DNA from: Heliocidaris tuberculata
Taxonomy: Eukaryota > Echinodermata > Echinoidea > Camarodonta > Echinometridae
Assembly: GCA_025618425.1 (NCBI GenBank)
Contig: CM046837.1
Span: 22,196,480 to 22,260,479, forward strand
DNA: 64,000 bases
Direction: 5' to 3'
In this document: piece after piece, positions 45,605-55,683 of the stretch
How positions within the stretch are numbered: the stretch's first letter is position 1
Layout: every line of letters begins with the position of its first letter
Notes under the pieces: generated by a model
What the model saw: only the letters and a program-made list of their open reading frames with translations
Databases searched by the model: none
Told to the model about the DNA's origin: nothing
Position numbers and translations under genes: made by a program

Positions 45605-46602
45605 TCATGCATTCAGGTAAGTATCTCTGCATTCGCGGAATAGGTTCTGGCTCAAGCGTGGGGTGATGACGTCGACAACTTGCTCTGCAATCTGTGCCAA
45701 CGTCGCCCTGCGCTCCTCGTGAGGCTAAAGGAGAAGCTCTTCTCGGACGTTCGCTAACTCCCTTTTCACGGCAGCCTTCCAGGTAGAGAAACAGTTCTCA
45801 ACGATGTTCAGAAACGGTATGGTGGAATATTCCTGACCTCGGCATGATCTGGCAGGTTTGCATCTCGTGCTCGACCATGTGCTCGAGCATTGTCAAAGAG
45901 CATGCACGTGTTCTGATCGGCAACGAGAGGAACTTGCTCCAAGAAATGGTTGAACCTCTCTCCATTCATGCCACCTTGAATCAAGTCGTGATGAATTACA
46001 AGCCCTCTTCTGTTGCTCCCTGCGGAGGTCATTGCCAGACTTGGTCCTCGGCGTCCTGTAACAACCCTCACTGCTCGTTGCCCACGCCTTGCACGACCAC
46101 AGGTTCTTTTGGTCCAGAGATTGAACCCAGCTTCATCAATGTAGATGAGCTCCCTATTGACCCCAATGTTCATCATCCACACAGTGAACTCCATTCTGAG
46201 TCTCTTCATCCTATCACTATTCCGCTCAGCCACGGCATCCTCCAGCTTCTTCATCACGATCAAATTGGCGGTCAACATGTTGGATAAGGTCGAACGAGAA
46301 AAATGAGGGGCATTGGGGAGTCGAAGTCTAAGCTCTGCGTTGATTTGTTCCAGTGTAAATTCTGGATGTTCCCCAACAATTTGTACAGCTGTATCTCTTG
46401 TTTCATCGGTCACAAGTCTGCGACGACGACCACCACGTGCCACCGAAACTACCCCATCTCTTGCCTCTGCTCGACGGATGATACGATAGGCTGTATCGCG
46501 TTTGATGCCAAGAAGCCTTGCTACTTCCACATAGTCTTCTCCCTGCCTAAAGGCATCAAACAACCGCTGCTTATCTTCCTCTGATATCTTTGCGTAAGGC
46601 AT
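45605..46602 (-). pseudogene. IS630/Tc1-type DDE transposase, frameshifted
   Basis: Starts at ATG 46602 and is open for 264 codons. Residues ~7-46 form a helix-turn-helix (EEDKQRLFDAF, ARLLGIKRDTAYRIIRRAE). A basic GGRRRRLV linker and a second HTH-like part (FTLEQINAEL, FSRSTLSNML) follow. The catalytic domain has the first Asp at residue 156 in YIDEAGFNLW and the second at 237 in LFDNARAHGRA. The frame is then lost at PPYRF. A neighbouring frame continues with LNIVENCFSTWKAAVKREL, which contains the third catalytic residue (Glu), has one in-frame TAG, and ends at 45605. A loss of about four bases between PPY and FLN explains the shift. The protein would cut and join transposon ends in the nucleus; this copy cannot. 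Confidence 0.9.
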
Positions 46603-46639
46603 CTTTTCCGCTCACTTTGAACTGATAACTGTCAACTGA

Positions 46640-46949
46640 CATATGAATTACCTATACGACATTTGATTTACCTATGGAAGACTTACTGTTCTAATTTATG
46701 CAGGATTATGCAACAATTTTTATTGTGCGGACATTTGACTTCTCTATGGACATTTTCTTTACCTAATGGGACACTGGTTTTGCAAAGTTGACATTTGGTT
46801 TCCCTATTGAAAAGAATTTCTATTGTGCGGATATTTGACTTCTCTATGGACATCTTATGTACCTTTTGGGATATTGGTGTTGCTAAGGGGACATTTGCTT
46901 TCCCTATTGACATTTGAATTACCTAATATGACACTTGCTCTGACACGGC
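46640..46949 (-). repeat. Right subterminal repeat array of the transposon
   Basis: The same short units as at the left end, inverted (GGACATTTGACTTCTC, ATGGACATTTTC, GGACATTTGCTTTCCCTATT). The array lies just upstream of the transposase ATG, so it also occupies the promoter position. Part of it (a ~100-base block with TCTATTGTGCGGAxATTTGA) is itself duplicated. Confidence 0.8.
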
Positions 46950-46974
46950 GGACATTTGACCTGGAAAACCTATA

Positions 46975-47625
46975 AAACAAATTGCATGGGTTAATCAATG
47001 TGAACAAGCGAAGAGTAGGTCCTATTTAAGTTTATTATAGGCTAAATTGCAAGTTCAGTGTATGATAACAGAGGACGATACAGGTAACAAACCAGTATTA
47101 TGTAACAGGGAACAAAGAAAGACATCCCAACGGAGTGAATAGGCATTGTCTAGTGCAGGTGTCAGGCCACCGGCCGAGGTGCGCTTAATCTCTCCATAAT
47201 TAGAGTGTTCTTAGAACAATGAAAAGGAAGAAGATGATGCTTGATAATGTATGTTCTTAGAACACTCCGAGTCATGTGCATCATAACAACTTTCGAATGA
47301 CTAAAGTTCACAATTTGAACTCTTGGTAATACAATGAATAACCTATGTTTAACACTCCTACAAACTATCAACCCAATCCGACAATTCATTTCATGGCGGT
47401 TGCGGCTATGGCCTTTTGATTCACTCTCTATTGATTTTCTTTCTTGTTTTCTTGCTCCTCACGCTTGAATGACCCCTCTGTAGAACAGCTGAGCTGCAAT
47501 GGCATGGCACGGCTGAGCAGGGCGATCCTTCCAATATTATTTTCTCGTGTTATCATGTATGTTATTATATATATGTTATTGGTAAATAAAATAAGAATAG
47601 TCTACTTTAAACATTCGTTCCTGCC
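46975..47625. other. Intergenic, no gene; contains a small templated insertion
   Basis: Non-coding sequence. At 47206-47263 two copies of TGTTCTTAGAAC bracket a 34-base copy of part of the 44.1-kb repeat. Confidence 0.45.
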
Positions 47626-47812
47626 CTTCAGCTGAATCTTTCAAAAGAAATCTTAAGACTTATTTGTTTTCTCTATGATTGGATTTGGTTGTTTGCACTT
47701 GGAGAGCAAAATAATTACTTTGTTTCATTTTTTCTTATTGTAAAGCGCCTTGAGCATGTTTATATGGAAAGGCGCTGTATGTATGTATGTAAATCAATCA
47801 AATCAAATATAG
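47625..47812 (+). pseudogene. CR1-like LINE 3' end
   Basis: A short frame reads SAESFKRNLKTYLFSL followed by a stop, the typical last residues of CR1-type ORF2. After it come TAAAGCGCCTTGAGCATG and GGCGCTGTATGTATGTATG, and the element ends in a short repeat (ATCAATCAAATCAAA). Heavily 5'-truncated. Confidence 0.7.
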
Positions 47813-48365
47813 GCCTCAACTTTAGAGCTCATTTCCTCCCTAACTGATACCAGCAAACCTATCTTACAAGCTCTTTTCGTTCGCTAAATCAAAAGGGTTA
47901 TAAAGTTTCAAGTTTAAAGCTGAGACTTTGTTCTATCCAAATAGAATAAAATCAGATTTGTTTTTTTGTTTGTGTGTGTTTTTTTTGTTGTTGTTTTTTT
48001 GTTGTTGTTTTTTGTTTGTTTGTTTTTTTTTCGGGGGGGGGGGACTTTTTGGTGGTTTGTGGTACCGGATCACACATGTTCAAGGACGTTTTTTGTTTAA
48101 AGGGCCCTGTCCAAGGGTCCCCGCCGCAATACTCGCAATACACGCCAAAACACCCCTCCCCTTTCCTTTCAGTCACATAACAGAGAAAAAAAGAGAAGGT
48201 GAAAGAGGGTCAAAAGAAAAGAAAAGAAAAATCATTACGAAAAGTATGTGTATTCGCTGGCTCGCAATATATTCATTTATTTTCATGTTTAGATTACATG
48301 CACACATAATTTAGTCAAAATTAGAAGTGAAAATTCTAAATAGAAGTCCTGCCCCCTCCCCGAAC

Positions 48366-49215
48366 ATGATTAATACATATCAAGCATCATCTTCTTCCTT
48401 TTTATTGTGGTTCTAGACATGTTTCAGCTTCCCTAACTGGCAGTAATGTGTGATAGTCTAATGATCCATGTGCGAGCGAAGCGAGGAGCAAAAGTTTTCA
48501 GACTTTTTTCTAACGTTGAAGTCCTATGTTTGTGCATTTTTTACGGCGATATAATGAAAATGAAAAGAAAACCTTTATTTGGGGAATGTCGAAAGATATT
48601 TTAATTCGTGCTTTAACCCTGTCGTGTTTTTTTTAGGATTTCATCGATATCAACATACTTTAGTATGATAAATGCTTGATTTCATTATGTATTATAAGAG
48701 TTCGGGGGAAATTTTCGGAAAATATTATCCTTACTTGGTAGTATTATGGCATATTCGAGAGAGCGGAATGACAAATACTTTACGGGGGGGGGGGGGGGCA
48801 TGGCATGCCCCTCTTACCTCCAGCCCCACTGCTTTACACTGTAGTTTAGTATTTGAAGCTATATAAATATGGCTCTTTTTGTAAGAAACAGTGGGAAATA
48901 TTTGTAAAAGGGGCATTTATCAGAAGAGGAAAGGGTGCTTATCAGAGGTGGGAAGGGGCAATTAAAAGAGGTGAAAAGAGGCACTTATGAGGAAGAGGGC
49001 ACATATTACGTAGGGAAAGGGGTAATTATCAGAAGGGGGAAAAGGGCACTTATTATAAGGGAAAAGGGGCACCTATCAGAAGCATAAATGCTCTTATCAA
49101 ATGAGAAAAAGGCACAAATGAGACAGAATTAGGGGCATTTATCAAAAGGAGAAAAAGGCACCTATTAGAGAGAAAGGGAACAGTTTTCAGAAAAAAGGGA
49201 CACGTTTTGGGTTCT
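48366..49215 (-). repeat. Minisatellite-bearing repeat, right (inverted copy of 43.2-44.2 kb)
   Basis: The reverse complement of 43190-44205 with moderate divergence, including the single-copy part, the poly-G run near 48784, and the degenerate units around AAAAGGGGCACTTATCAGA (48905-49205). It is the partner arm of a 4-kb-spaced inverted pair. Confidence 0.85.
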
Positions 49216-49498
49216 TCTAAAAACAGAGGGGAAATCACATCAACTGCACGTGGCCTTTAGTTAAGCACTTTTTTATAGGGTGCTGCCATCAGTTAGGGTT
49301 TGATATATTTCAAGATATGTATCATACATTGAAGCCCCTCCTCTGTGCAATGAAAAGCTACTTCAGTGAAAGGCTTGTGTCTCAAATTTTGCATAGAGCT
49401 ATGTAGTTCGAAGAAGAAATTATAATGGGGAATCGGAACTATTGTGTTGAGTTGAATGCATGTAGGACGGAGGAATAATGGGGAGGCGGCTTTGGTTA

Positions 49499-50508
49499 AG
49501 CCCCTTTCACAATTGGTCTGCGACCAGTTTGCGACCGCCTGCAACAGATTTTTCGGGGTATTGCACGACCGATCGCTTGGTGTCTTGCGACCACTCGCAG
49601 TCGTTGCAGGCGGTCGCACGAACCTGAGGCGGTCGTGACTGGTCGCATCTGAACTTTGAACATGCTCAAAATCCAGACACGACCAGATGCGATCGATTCA
49701 CTCGCATTAGGTCGTACGACCAGTCGTGCGATTCTCGTATGAGTGTTGCACAACGTTGCACGATTAGATGCGAGAGTTCGCACGACTCAATAGTCGCAGT
49801 GGGTGGGCTGGAGGTCGTGCAACACTCGCACGTGCGCTAGCGACCTATAGCGACCAGTCTTGCGAATGGGTGCGATTGTGCTAAGACCATGAGACTGTTG
49901 CACGACCGATCGCAGCACATCTTACAACGTTGTACTACCGTTGCACGACTGTATGAGACTGTATGCGACTATTCCTCGGGGGTATATATAGGGGGACTAT
50001 GGAGATGATCCTCTGCAACAGGGCCCTCCTCTAACAACTTTCTCTTCTTTGTAACTTTCTTCTTTGGCATCTTGACTATTAAGAAGGCCAACTTGAAACT
50101 GACTACCGGTCAATTGTCGAGGGGGTTTTTATACCCCACGCCACTCGCACGAATACTCTCACGACCACTTGCACCGGTCTCATTCAATCGCACGAGCGAT
50201 TGCATGGTCTCACATCCACTCGCACGACCATGCAATCGATCGTGCGACTATTGTGATTGGCGTCAAGCCACTCGCAATCACTCGTGCAACTCTCGCATGT
50301 GAACGCAAGACCACTTGCACGAGCATATGCGAGCAAATGCGACTTGCTCGTGCAACGGTCTCTTCTAGTCGCTTTTGTTTTACGACCGCTGTTGCATTTG
50401 TGAATGCCTTTCTGCGACCTGATGAGATCGATGGCGATTGAAGCCTGTTGCAGCCTGTCGTGCGATCAAATGGTCGCAAACGGTCGCAGACCAATTGTGA
50501 AAGGGGCT
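49499..50508. mobile_element. PIF/Harbinger-like non-autonomous element A
   Basis: 1010 bp with inverted ends starting AGCCCCTTTCACAATTGGTC and continuing TGCGACC, flanked by TTA on both sides (49496-49498 and 50509-50511). A 3-bp TWA target duplication is characteristic of PIF/Harbinger elements. The interior is packed with TCGCACGAC / GTCGTGCGA and GTCGCA motifs. The centre (about 49970-50130) is different, with a TATATATA box-like run and a short minus-strand ORF. No transposase is present. Confidence 0.82.
49969..50070 (-). CDS. 33-codon lysine-rich ORF inside Harbinger-like element A
   Basis: ATG at 50070 to TAG at 49969. It begins MPKKKVTKKRKLLEEG and goes on to PPIYTPEE. The basic cluster resembles a nuclear localisation signal. 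It sits in the one part of the element without the TCGCACGAC-type repeats and is missing from element B. Probably the residual first exon of the parent element's transposase or its partner protein; whether it is expressed is unknown. Confidence 0.35.
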   Translation of the reverse strand: MPKKKVTKKRKLLEEGPVAEDHLHSPPIYTPEE

Positions 50509-50595
50509 TTATACGTGCGTTCGAGCAGCGTCAGCGTTTGTTCTTATGATGAATAGACAGGAAGTCTATTGACTACTGATATAAAGAAGTAATAG

Positions 50596-50620
50596 GAGAG
50601 AGAGAGAGAGAGAGAGAGAG
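50596..50620. repeat. (GA)n microsatellite
   Basis: About 25 bases of pure GA between the two Harbinger-like elements. Confidence 0.95.
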
Positions 50621-50642
50621 CCCTACTGCTAATCCCTGTTAA

Positions 50643-51408
50643 AGCCCCTTTCACAATTGGTCTGCGACCGTTTGTGACCATTTGGTCGCACGACAGGCTG
50701 CAACAGGCTGCAATCGCCATCGATCTCATCAGGTCGCAGAAAGGCATTCACAAATGCAACAGCGGTCGTAAAACAAAAGCGACTAGAAGAGACCATTGCA
50801 CGAGTAAGTCGCATTTGCTCGCATATGCTCGTGCGAGTGGCCTTGCGTTCACATGCGAGTGTTGCACGAGTGATTGCGAGTGGCTTGACGCCAATCACAA
50901 TAGTCGCACGATCGATTGCATGGTCGTGCGAGTGGATGTGAGACCATGCGATCGCTCGTGCGATTGAATGAGACCGTGCAAGTGGTCGTGAGAGTATTCG
51001 TGCGAGTGGAGTGGGGTATAAGTCTCATGGTCTCATGGTCTTAGCACAATCGCACCCATTCGCAAGACTGGTCGCTATAGGTCGCTAGCGGACCTCCAGC
51101 CCACCAACTGCGACTACTGAGTCGTGCGAACTCTCGCATCTAATCGTGCAACGTTGTGCAATACTCATACGAGAATCGCACGACTGGTCGTACGACCTAA
51201 TGCGAGTGAATCGATCGCATCTGGTCGTGTCTGGATTTTGAGCATGTTCAAAGTTCAGATGCGACCAGTCACGACCGCCTCAGGTTCGTGCGACCGCCTG
51301 CAACGAATGCGAGTGGTCGCAAGACACCAAGCGATCGGTCGTGCAACACCCCGAAATATCTGTTGCAGGCGGTCGCAAAATGGTCGCAGACCAATTGTGA
51401 AAGGGGCT
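50643..51408. mobile_element. PIF/Harbinger-like non-autonomous element B (inverted relative of A)
   Basis: 766 bp with the same ends as element A (AGCCCCTTTCACAATTGG... ...CCAATTGTGAAAGGGGCT) and TAA duplicated on both sides (50640-50642 and 51409-51411). Its interior matches the reverse complement of element A, apart from loss of the central ~240 bp. The separate target duplications show two insertions, not one large element. Confidence 0.82.
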
Positions 51409-51479
51409 TAAACTGAACCAAAGACTTTTAATAGTATCAAGACAGATTACTCTCACCTACATTCGGCAGACGTGAATTG

Positions 51480-52650
51480 CTGTGTTAAAATAGACTCGGA
51501 AAAATACGTTCGCCGTAGGTATAACACGTGAAAAGATGTCTCATTTTTTCTTGATATTTCATATCTTACTCTATCTTTTTCAAGTCTGATTTTTGCATGA
51601 GAGAAAGGATGGATAGTTCAAAAAACATTTCTTGAACCTTTATTATCAATAAATGCCACTATGAATCCCCGGGATCATGCCTGCTTTTTGACATAATCAT
51701 CTGCCATAGGGATAACACGTGAAAACATGGATTTTAAGAATGATTATAGTTCCTCTGGTATTTCCTTGAATTTCATGTAAATGTGGCTTACATGTAATTT
51801 GAGACTCTGAACAAGATTGATGATGGCTCAAAAAGTGGAAGGGACCCCGCATAAATCCCCGGGAATATGCATGCTTTTGGCCTTCCAGCTCCCATAGGTT
51901 AACACGCAAAAACAGGGATTTTTGAATGATTATAATTCCCCCAGAATTAGATTAAAATTTTGAAAAATGTGACTTAAATAAAATTTAAAGCTCTGAAAAT
52001 GTATGATTAAGTCTCAACTAGTCGAACAGACCCCGCATAAATCCCAGGGAATATGCATGCTTTTGACCCCTAGAAAGTCTCGCCTGCCATAGGTTTACAC
52101 GCGAAAACAAGGAATTTTAGGATGATTATAATTCCCATAGTTTTTATTTGAAAATATAAAAACTGTGATTTACATGTAATTTGAGGCTTTGAACAAGTTT
52201 ACTGAAGGCTCAAAAAATTGAAAAAACCCCACATAAATCCTGGGGAATATGCATGCTTTTGACCAAAACAGTCTCGCCTGCCATAGGTTTACACGCGAAA
52301 ACAATGAATATTAGGATGATTATAATTCCCATAGTTTTTATTTGAAAATATAAAAACTGTGATTTACATGAAATTTAAAGCTCTGAAAATGTATAATTAA
52401 GGCTCAATGAGTCCAGTAAACCCCCCATAAATCCCCGGGAATATGCATGCTTTTGGCCTTCCAGCTCTCATAATTTTACATGAAAAGAGGGATTTTGAAA
52501 TGACTTTAATTCCCCTAGTATTTATTTGAAATTATGAAAAATGTAATTTACATGAAATTTAAAGCTCTGAAAGTGTATAATTAAGGCTCGATGAGTCATT
52601 TAAACCCCGCATAAATCCCCGGGAATATGCATGCTTTTGACCAAAAAAAA
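51480..52650. repeat. Tandem satellite, unit 184-196 bp, about six copies
   Basis: The anchor CATAAATCCCCGGGAATATG with CATGCTTTTG following recurs with AATCC at 51664, 51854, 52040, 52236, 52430 and 52614. Each unit also has GATTATAATTCCC, TTTACATGxAATTT, GCTCTGAA and GGCTCAA blocks in the same order. Divergence between units is moderate, so the array is old. Confidence 0.93.
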
Positions 52651-52679
52651 TAATTTGTCATATTACACGTGAAACCGCT

Positions 52680-53275
52680 TGTTGTTATTGATGACGTAAT
52701 GTGGGCGTGTAGTATCGATCATGTGAGATCACGACATCCAATGAGATCGTGCGCTAGCAGACGACCATGTAGCAGACGTATGTCCGCCCGCCCAGGGGCC
52801 AAGCCTAGCCGGTATTCGGAAGAAACTCTCACTAAATTCCAGTTCACTATTATATTTCTAATGTACCAGAGGCAAAACTGAATGTATTAAAAAGCTATCA
52901 TTGATTTAAATTTGAAATGCGTACTTAGCTGATTCCATTCATTCGGGCCCAATGAAGAACTTAAAAAGTATCGCTCAATCGTGAGTCCAAGCTTGCGTCC
53001 TCTCGTAACAGCTATGATGACTCGTATGAGTGACGTCATAATGGAAGAAGGTTGCCGCTGCCTCTGTCCCATCCATCGCCCTTCCGTACGCCCTCGACTC
53101 TAAAGTGGACATGAGTCCTTGCCTGAACTTATCACGAACTGCAAACCCTACAATAAATACTGAACATGCATTCTCACCCCTAATATACTGAATCAATCAA
53201 TCAATACATTCACAAGTTTGTGTTTGCAAAATTGAATTAAATTCATATACGATACATGAAATCAATTAGGGTATC
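52680..53275. other. Intergenic, no gene seen
   Basis: A somewhat GC-richer stretch at 52690-52820 and 53040-53110 without coding features; TCAATCAATCAATA near 53194 may be the tail of another LINE. Confidence 0.4.
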
Positions 53276-55682
53276 TTTTAAATAATCATATAACAAACGT
53301 CTTCCTATCGAATTGTGTGTCTGATCATTTCCCAGTTTTTGCAATTTTCAAGAACATATCGAAAGTGAAGTCTAATAAAAAAAAAAAAAAAAAGTTACTA
53401 AGCAGTTAGGAAAGAGAAAGGCTGCTTAGAAGCCATGGATATCTCGAGGGATCATGAAATCTATTCGTGTGAAACACACATGTATGTCAAAGTTATTAAA
53501 TCAGATCATCGTCAGGATATTGTGGATAAGTACAAAAAGTATAGAAATGTACTGACCACTATACTAAAAAATGCGAAAAGGAATTATTACTCCGATATGT
53601 TAAATAATAATAAGACATGGTCTATAATCAATGAATTGTTAGCTGGTAAAAATAGATCAGGTGAAAGTGCTGAGGTGGACAGACTTGTCAAACAGATTCA
53701 TGGAAAATGTGAGCAACTGACATCAGTGTCTGACATTGTTAATGAATTCAATGACTTCTTTATAAACATTAGACCAAATTTAGCTGATGAATCGCCAAAT
53801 GGAGCTACAACACATGGTGAATATATGGGGCAGAATACTGAGCATTCTCTATTTTGGAAACCAATAACTGCGGTCGAAGTTAGAAGTCAATTATTGATAC
53901 TAGATACAAAAAAAGCTTGTGGTCACGATAATATTCCAGCAAAATTGATTAAAGATAGTGCCCTTATATATCACATCCACTGGCATATATATTTAACTTA
54001 TCATTAGAGACTGGCAAGATTCCAGATGAAATGAAAATTGCAAAGGTTACTCCCCTTCATAAAAAAGGCTCGAGAGAGGATCCAGGTAACTATAGACCCA
54101 TATCGGTCCTACCTGTCTTAGGTAAAATATTTGAAAAAATTAATAAATATCAGAGCAATACAGTTTTTAAAAACAAATGATGCTTTCTATTACCACCAGT
54201 ATGGGTTTCGGAAGAAATATAGTACCAAATCGTCATTAATCAATTTGATAAATGCAACTTTGAAGTCTATAGATGAGGGGAAAGTTACCCTTGGTGTTTT
54301 CATTGATTTTAAGAAAGCTTTCGACACCATTAATCATGATATACTTGTAGGTAAACTCTCCAATTACGGCATTCGAGGGTTACCACTAAATTGTTTAAAA
54401 AACTATCATAGTAACATATTTCAGTTGTGGTCAAACATTATCCAAAAAGAAGGAGATAAAATGTGGTGTTCCACAAGAATCAGTTCTAGGACCAACTTTA
54501 TTTTTGATCTACATAAATGATTTGCCTTCAGTAACTGAGTATTTCAATTTTCGGTTGTTTGCCGACGATTCGAACCTTTTCCATACTTTTCCAGCTGACC
54601 AGGTCGAAATTGATGCAGATGAAGTGAATAACAACATACAGAAGATACGAAACTGGTGCATAGCCAATAAACTTACAATAAACTCGATGAAAACTAATTT
54701 CATGCTTATAAGTAGCAAGAGGAAAAAAATAGGTATGAATGGTAAACTGAAAATAGCTGGTGAGGAAATTAAAGAAGTTGATGTTGCCACTTTTGGTGGA
54801 ATCAACAATGATAAAAAATCTGTCTTGGAATAAGCACATTAGTTTTGTAAATCAGTGCATAAGAAAGAAAGTTGGAGTGTTATTTAGGATGCGACATTTT
54901 GTACCCAGGCGCACTTTAATACTGCTATATAAAGCCTTTACAACCACGCATTACTTACGGAATAGAAGTGTGGGGAAGCACTTATAAGACTAGCCTAAGA
55001 AGCATATTGTATTCACAGAAAATGGCGGTCCGCGCCATAACATTCAGTGAATGGAGAACTCATACGACTACTTTGTTCCAAGGTTTGCGAATCCTTAGTG
55101 TATATGATTTGCATGGTTTGTCAATTTTACTTTCATGTTTGATTTGTACAATAACAACGTGCCTCATACTTTAGTAAATTACTGTGATATTATACAGCAC
55201 TGGTACTCCACAAGGCAAAAGGAAAGTGGACAATTGCGTCTACCAAAATTCAGAACAACGCAAGGTCAATTTTCATTGTCTTTCATTGGTAGTGAATTTT
55301 GGAATAGATTACCTTTTAAAATCAGATTAACCAGGTCTAGAAGTAGGTTTCGGAATTCTGTTACGACACACTTGCTGAGTAAATCATGAATGAAAACATT
55401 CATGCAAACAGTCTGTATATGTACAAGAAATGTATTTAACATCATTAATTTCTACTTTTTGTACTTCATTGTTAACTATTATTATTTTTCATTTTGGTAA
55501 TAATTTAACTTTACCAAAATACTTGTTTGTTTGTTTTCTATTGTGGGTCAGGCTCGACTAGCACATGTGCTATTATCTGGCTCCCTTTACCAACCAATGC
55601 TTTTCTTCCTTTATATGTAAATATCATTGTATAAAAACATGTATTGTACTTAAATATTGCTGGTGGTAATAAATCAAATCAA
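53276..55682 (+). mobile_element. CR1/Jockey-superfamily LINE, 5'-truncated
   Basis: Starts inside the endonuclease (NCVSDHFPVFAIFKN, with the SDH motif, about 53305-53360). It runs through linker and RT in several frames: AKLIKDSALI, then SLETGKIPDEMKIAKVTPLH (54001 on), NYRPISVLPVLGKIFEK, YGFRKKYSTKSSLINLI, FIDFKKAFDTINHDIL, FADD at 54558-54569, and the C-terminal RTTQGQFSLSFIGSEFWNRL. It ends in an untranslated tail closing with a short repeat AATAAATCAAATCAAA, as CR1/Jockey-type elements do. Frameshifts near 54000, 54130, 54510, 54830 and 54960 make it inactive. Confidence 0.9.
53897..54987 (+). pseudogene. Reverse transcriptase of the CR1/Jockey-like LINE
   Basis: The RT domain in four overlapping frames. 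Motif 0-2 region: KKACGHDNIPAKLIKD, then KIAKVTPLHKKG and NYRPISVLP. Motif A: GVFIDFKKAFDTINHDI, with the first catalytic Asp. Motif C: FADDSNLF, with the Asp pair at 54564-54569. Motif D/thumb: NKLTINSMKTNFML. It would copy the LINE RNA at a nicked target. All catalytic residues survive, but the reading frame does not. Confidence 0.88.
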
Positions 55683-55683
55683 A

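Larger units (their letters stand above)
44536..46970 (-). mobile_element. Tc1/mariner/IS630-like DNA transposon with long terminal repeat arrays
   Basis: The 21-bp ends at 44536-44556 and 46950-46970 are exact reverse complements (GGTTTTCCAGGTCAAATGTC plus one base) and are flanked by TA (44534-44535 and 46971-46972), the Tc1/mariner target. Inside each end lies an array of degenerate short repeats around CAAATGTCCATGTAGG: about 280 bp on the left and 330 bp on the right, in inverted orientation to each other. Between them, on the minus strand, is a DDE transposase broken by a frameshift. The element appears complete in structure, 2435 bp. Confidence 0.9.

Noticed and set aside
45844..46584. 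147- and 93-codon + strand frames opposite the transposase
   Set aside because: Antisense shadows of the DDE transposase.
49496..51409. Overlapping 75-97 codon frames inside the Harbinger-like elements as genes
   Set aside because: They arise from dense TCGCACGAC repeats on both strands and mirror each other between the inverted copies.
51480..52650. Periodic repeats of ~190 bp considered as a CRISPR-like array
   Set aside because: Whole units are repeated with no unique spacers, and the genome is eukaryotic; it is a satellite.
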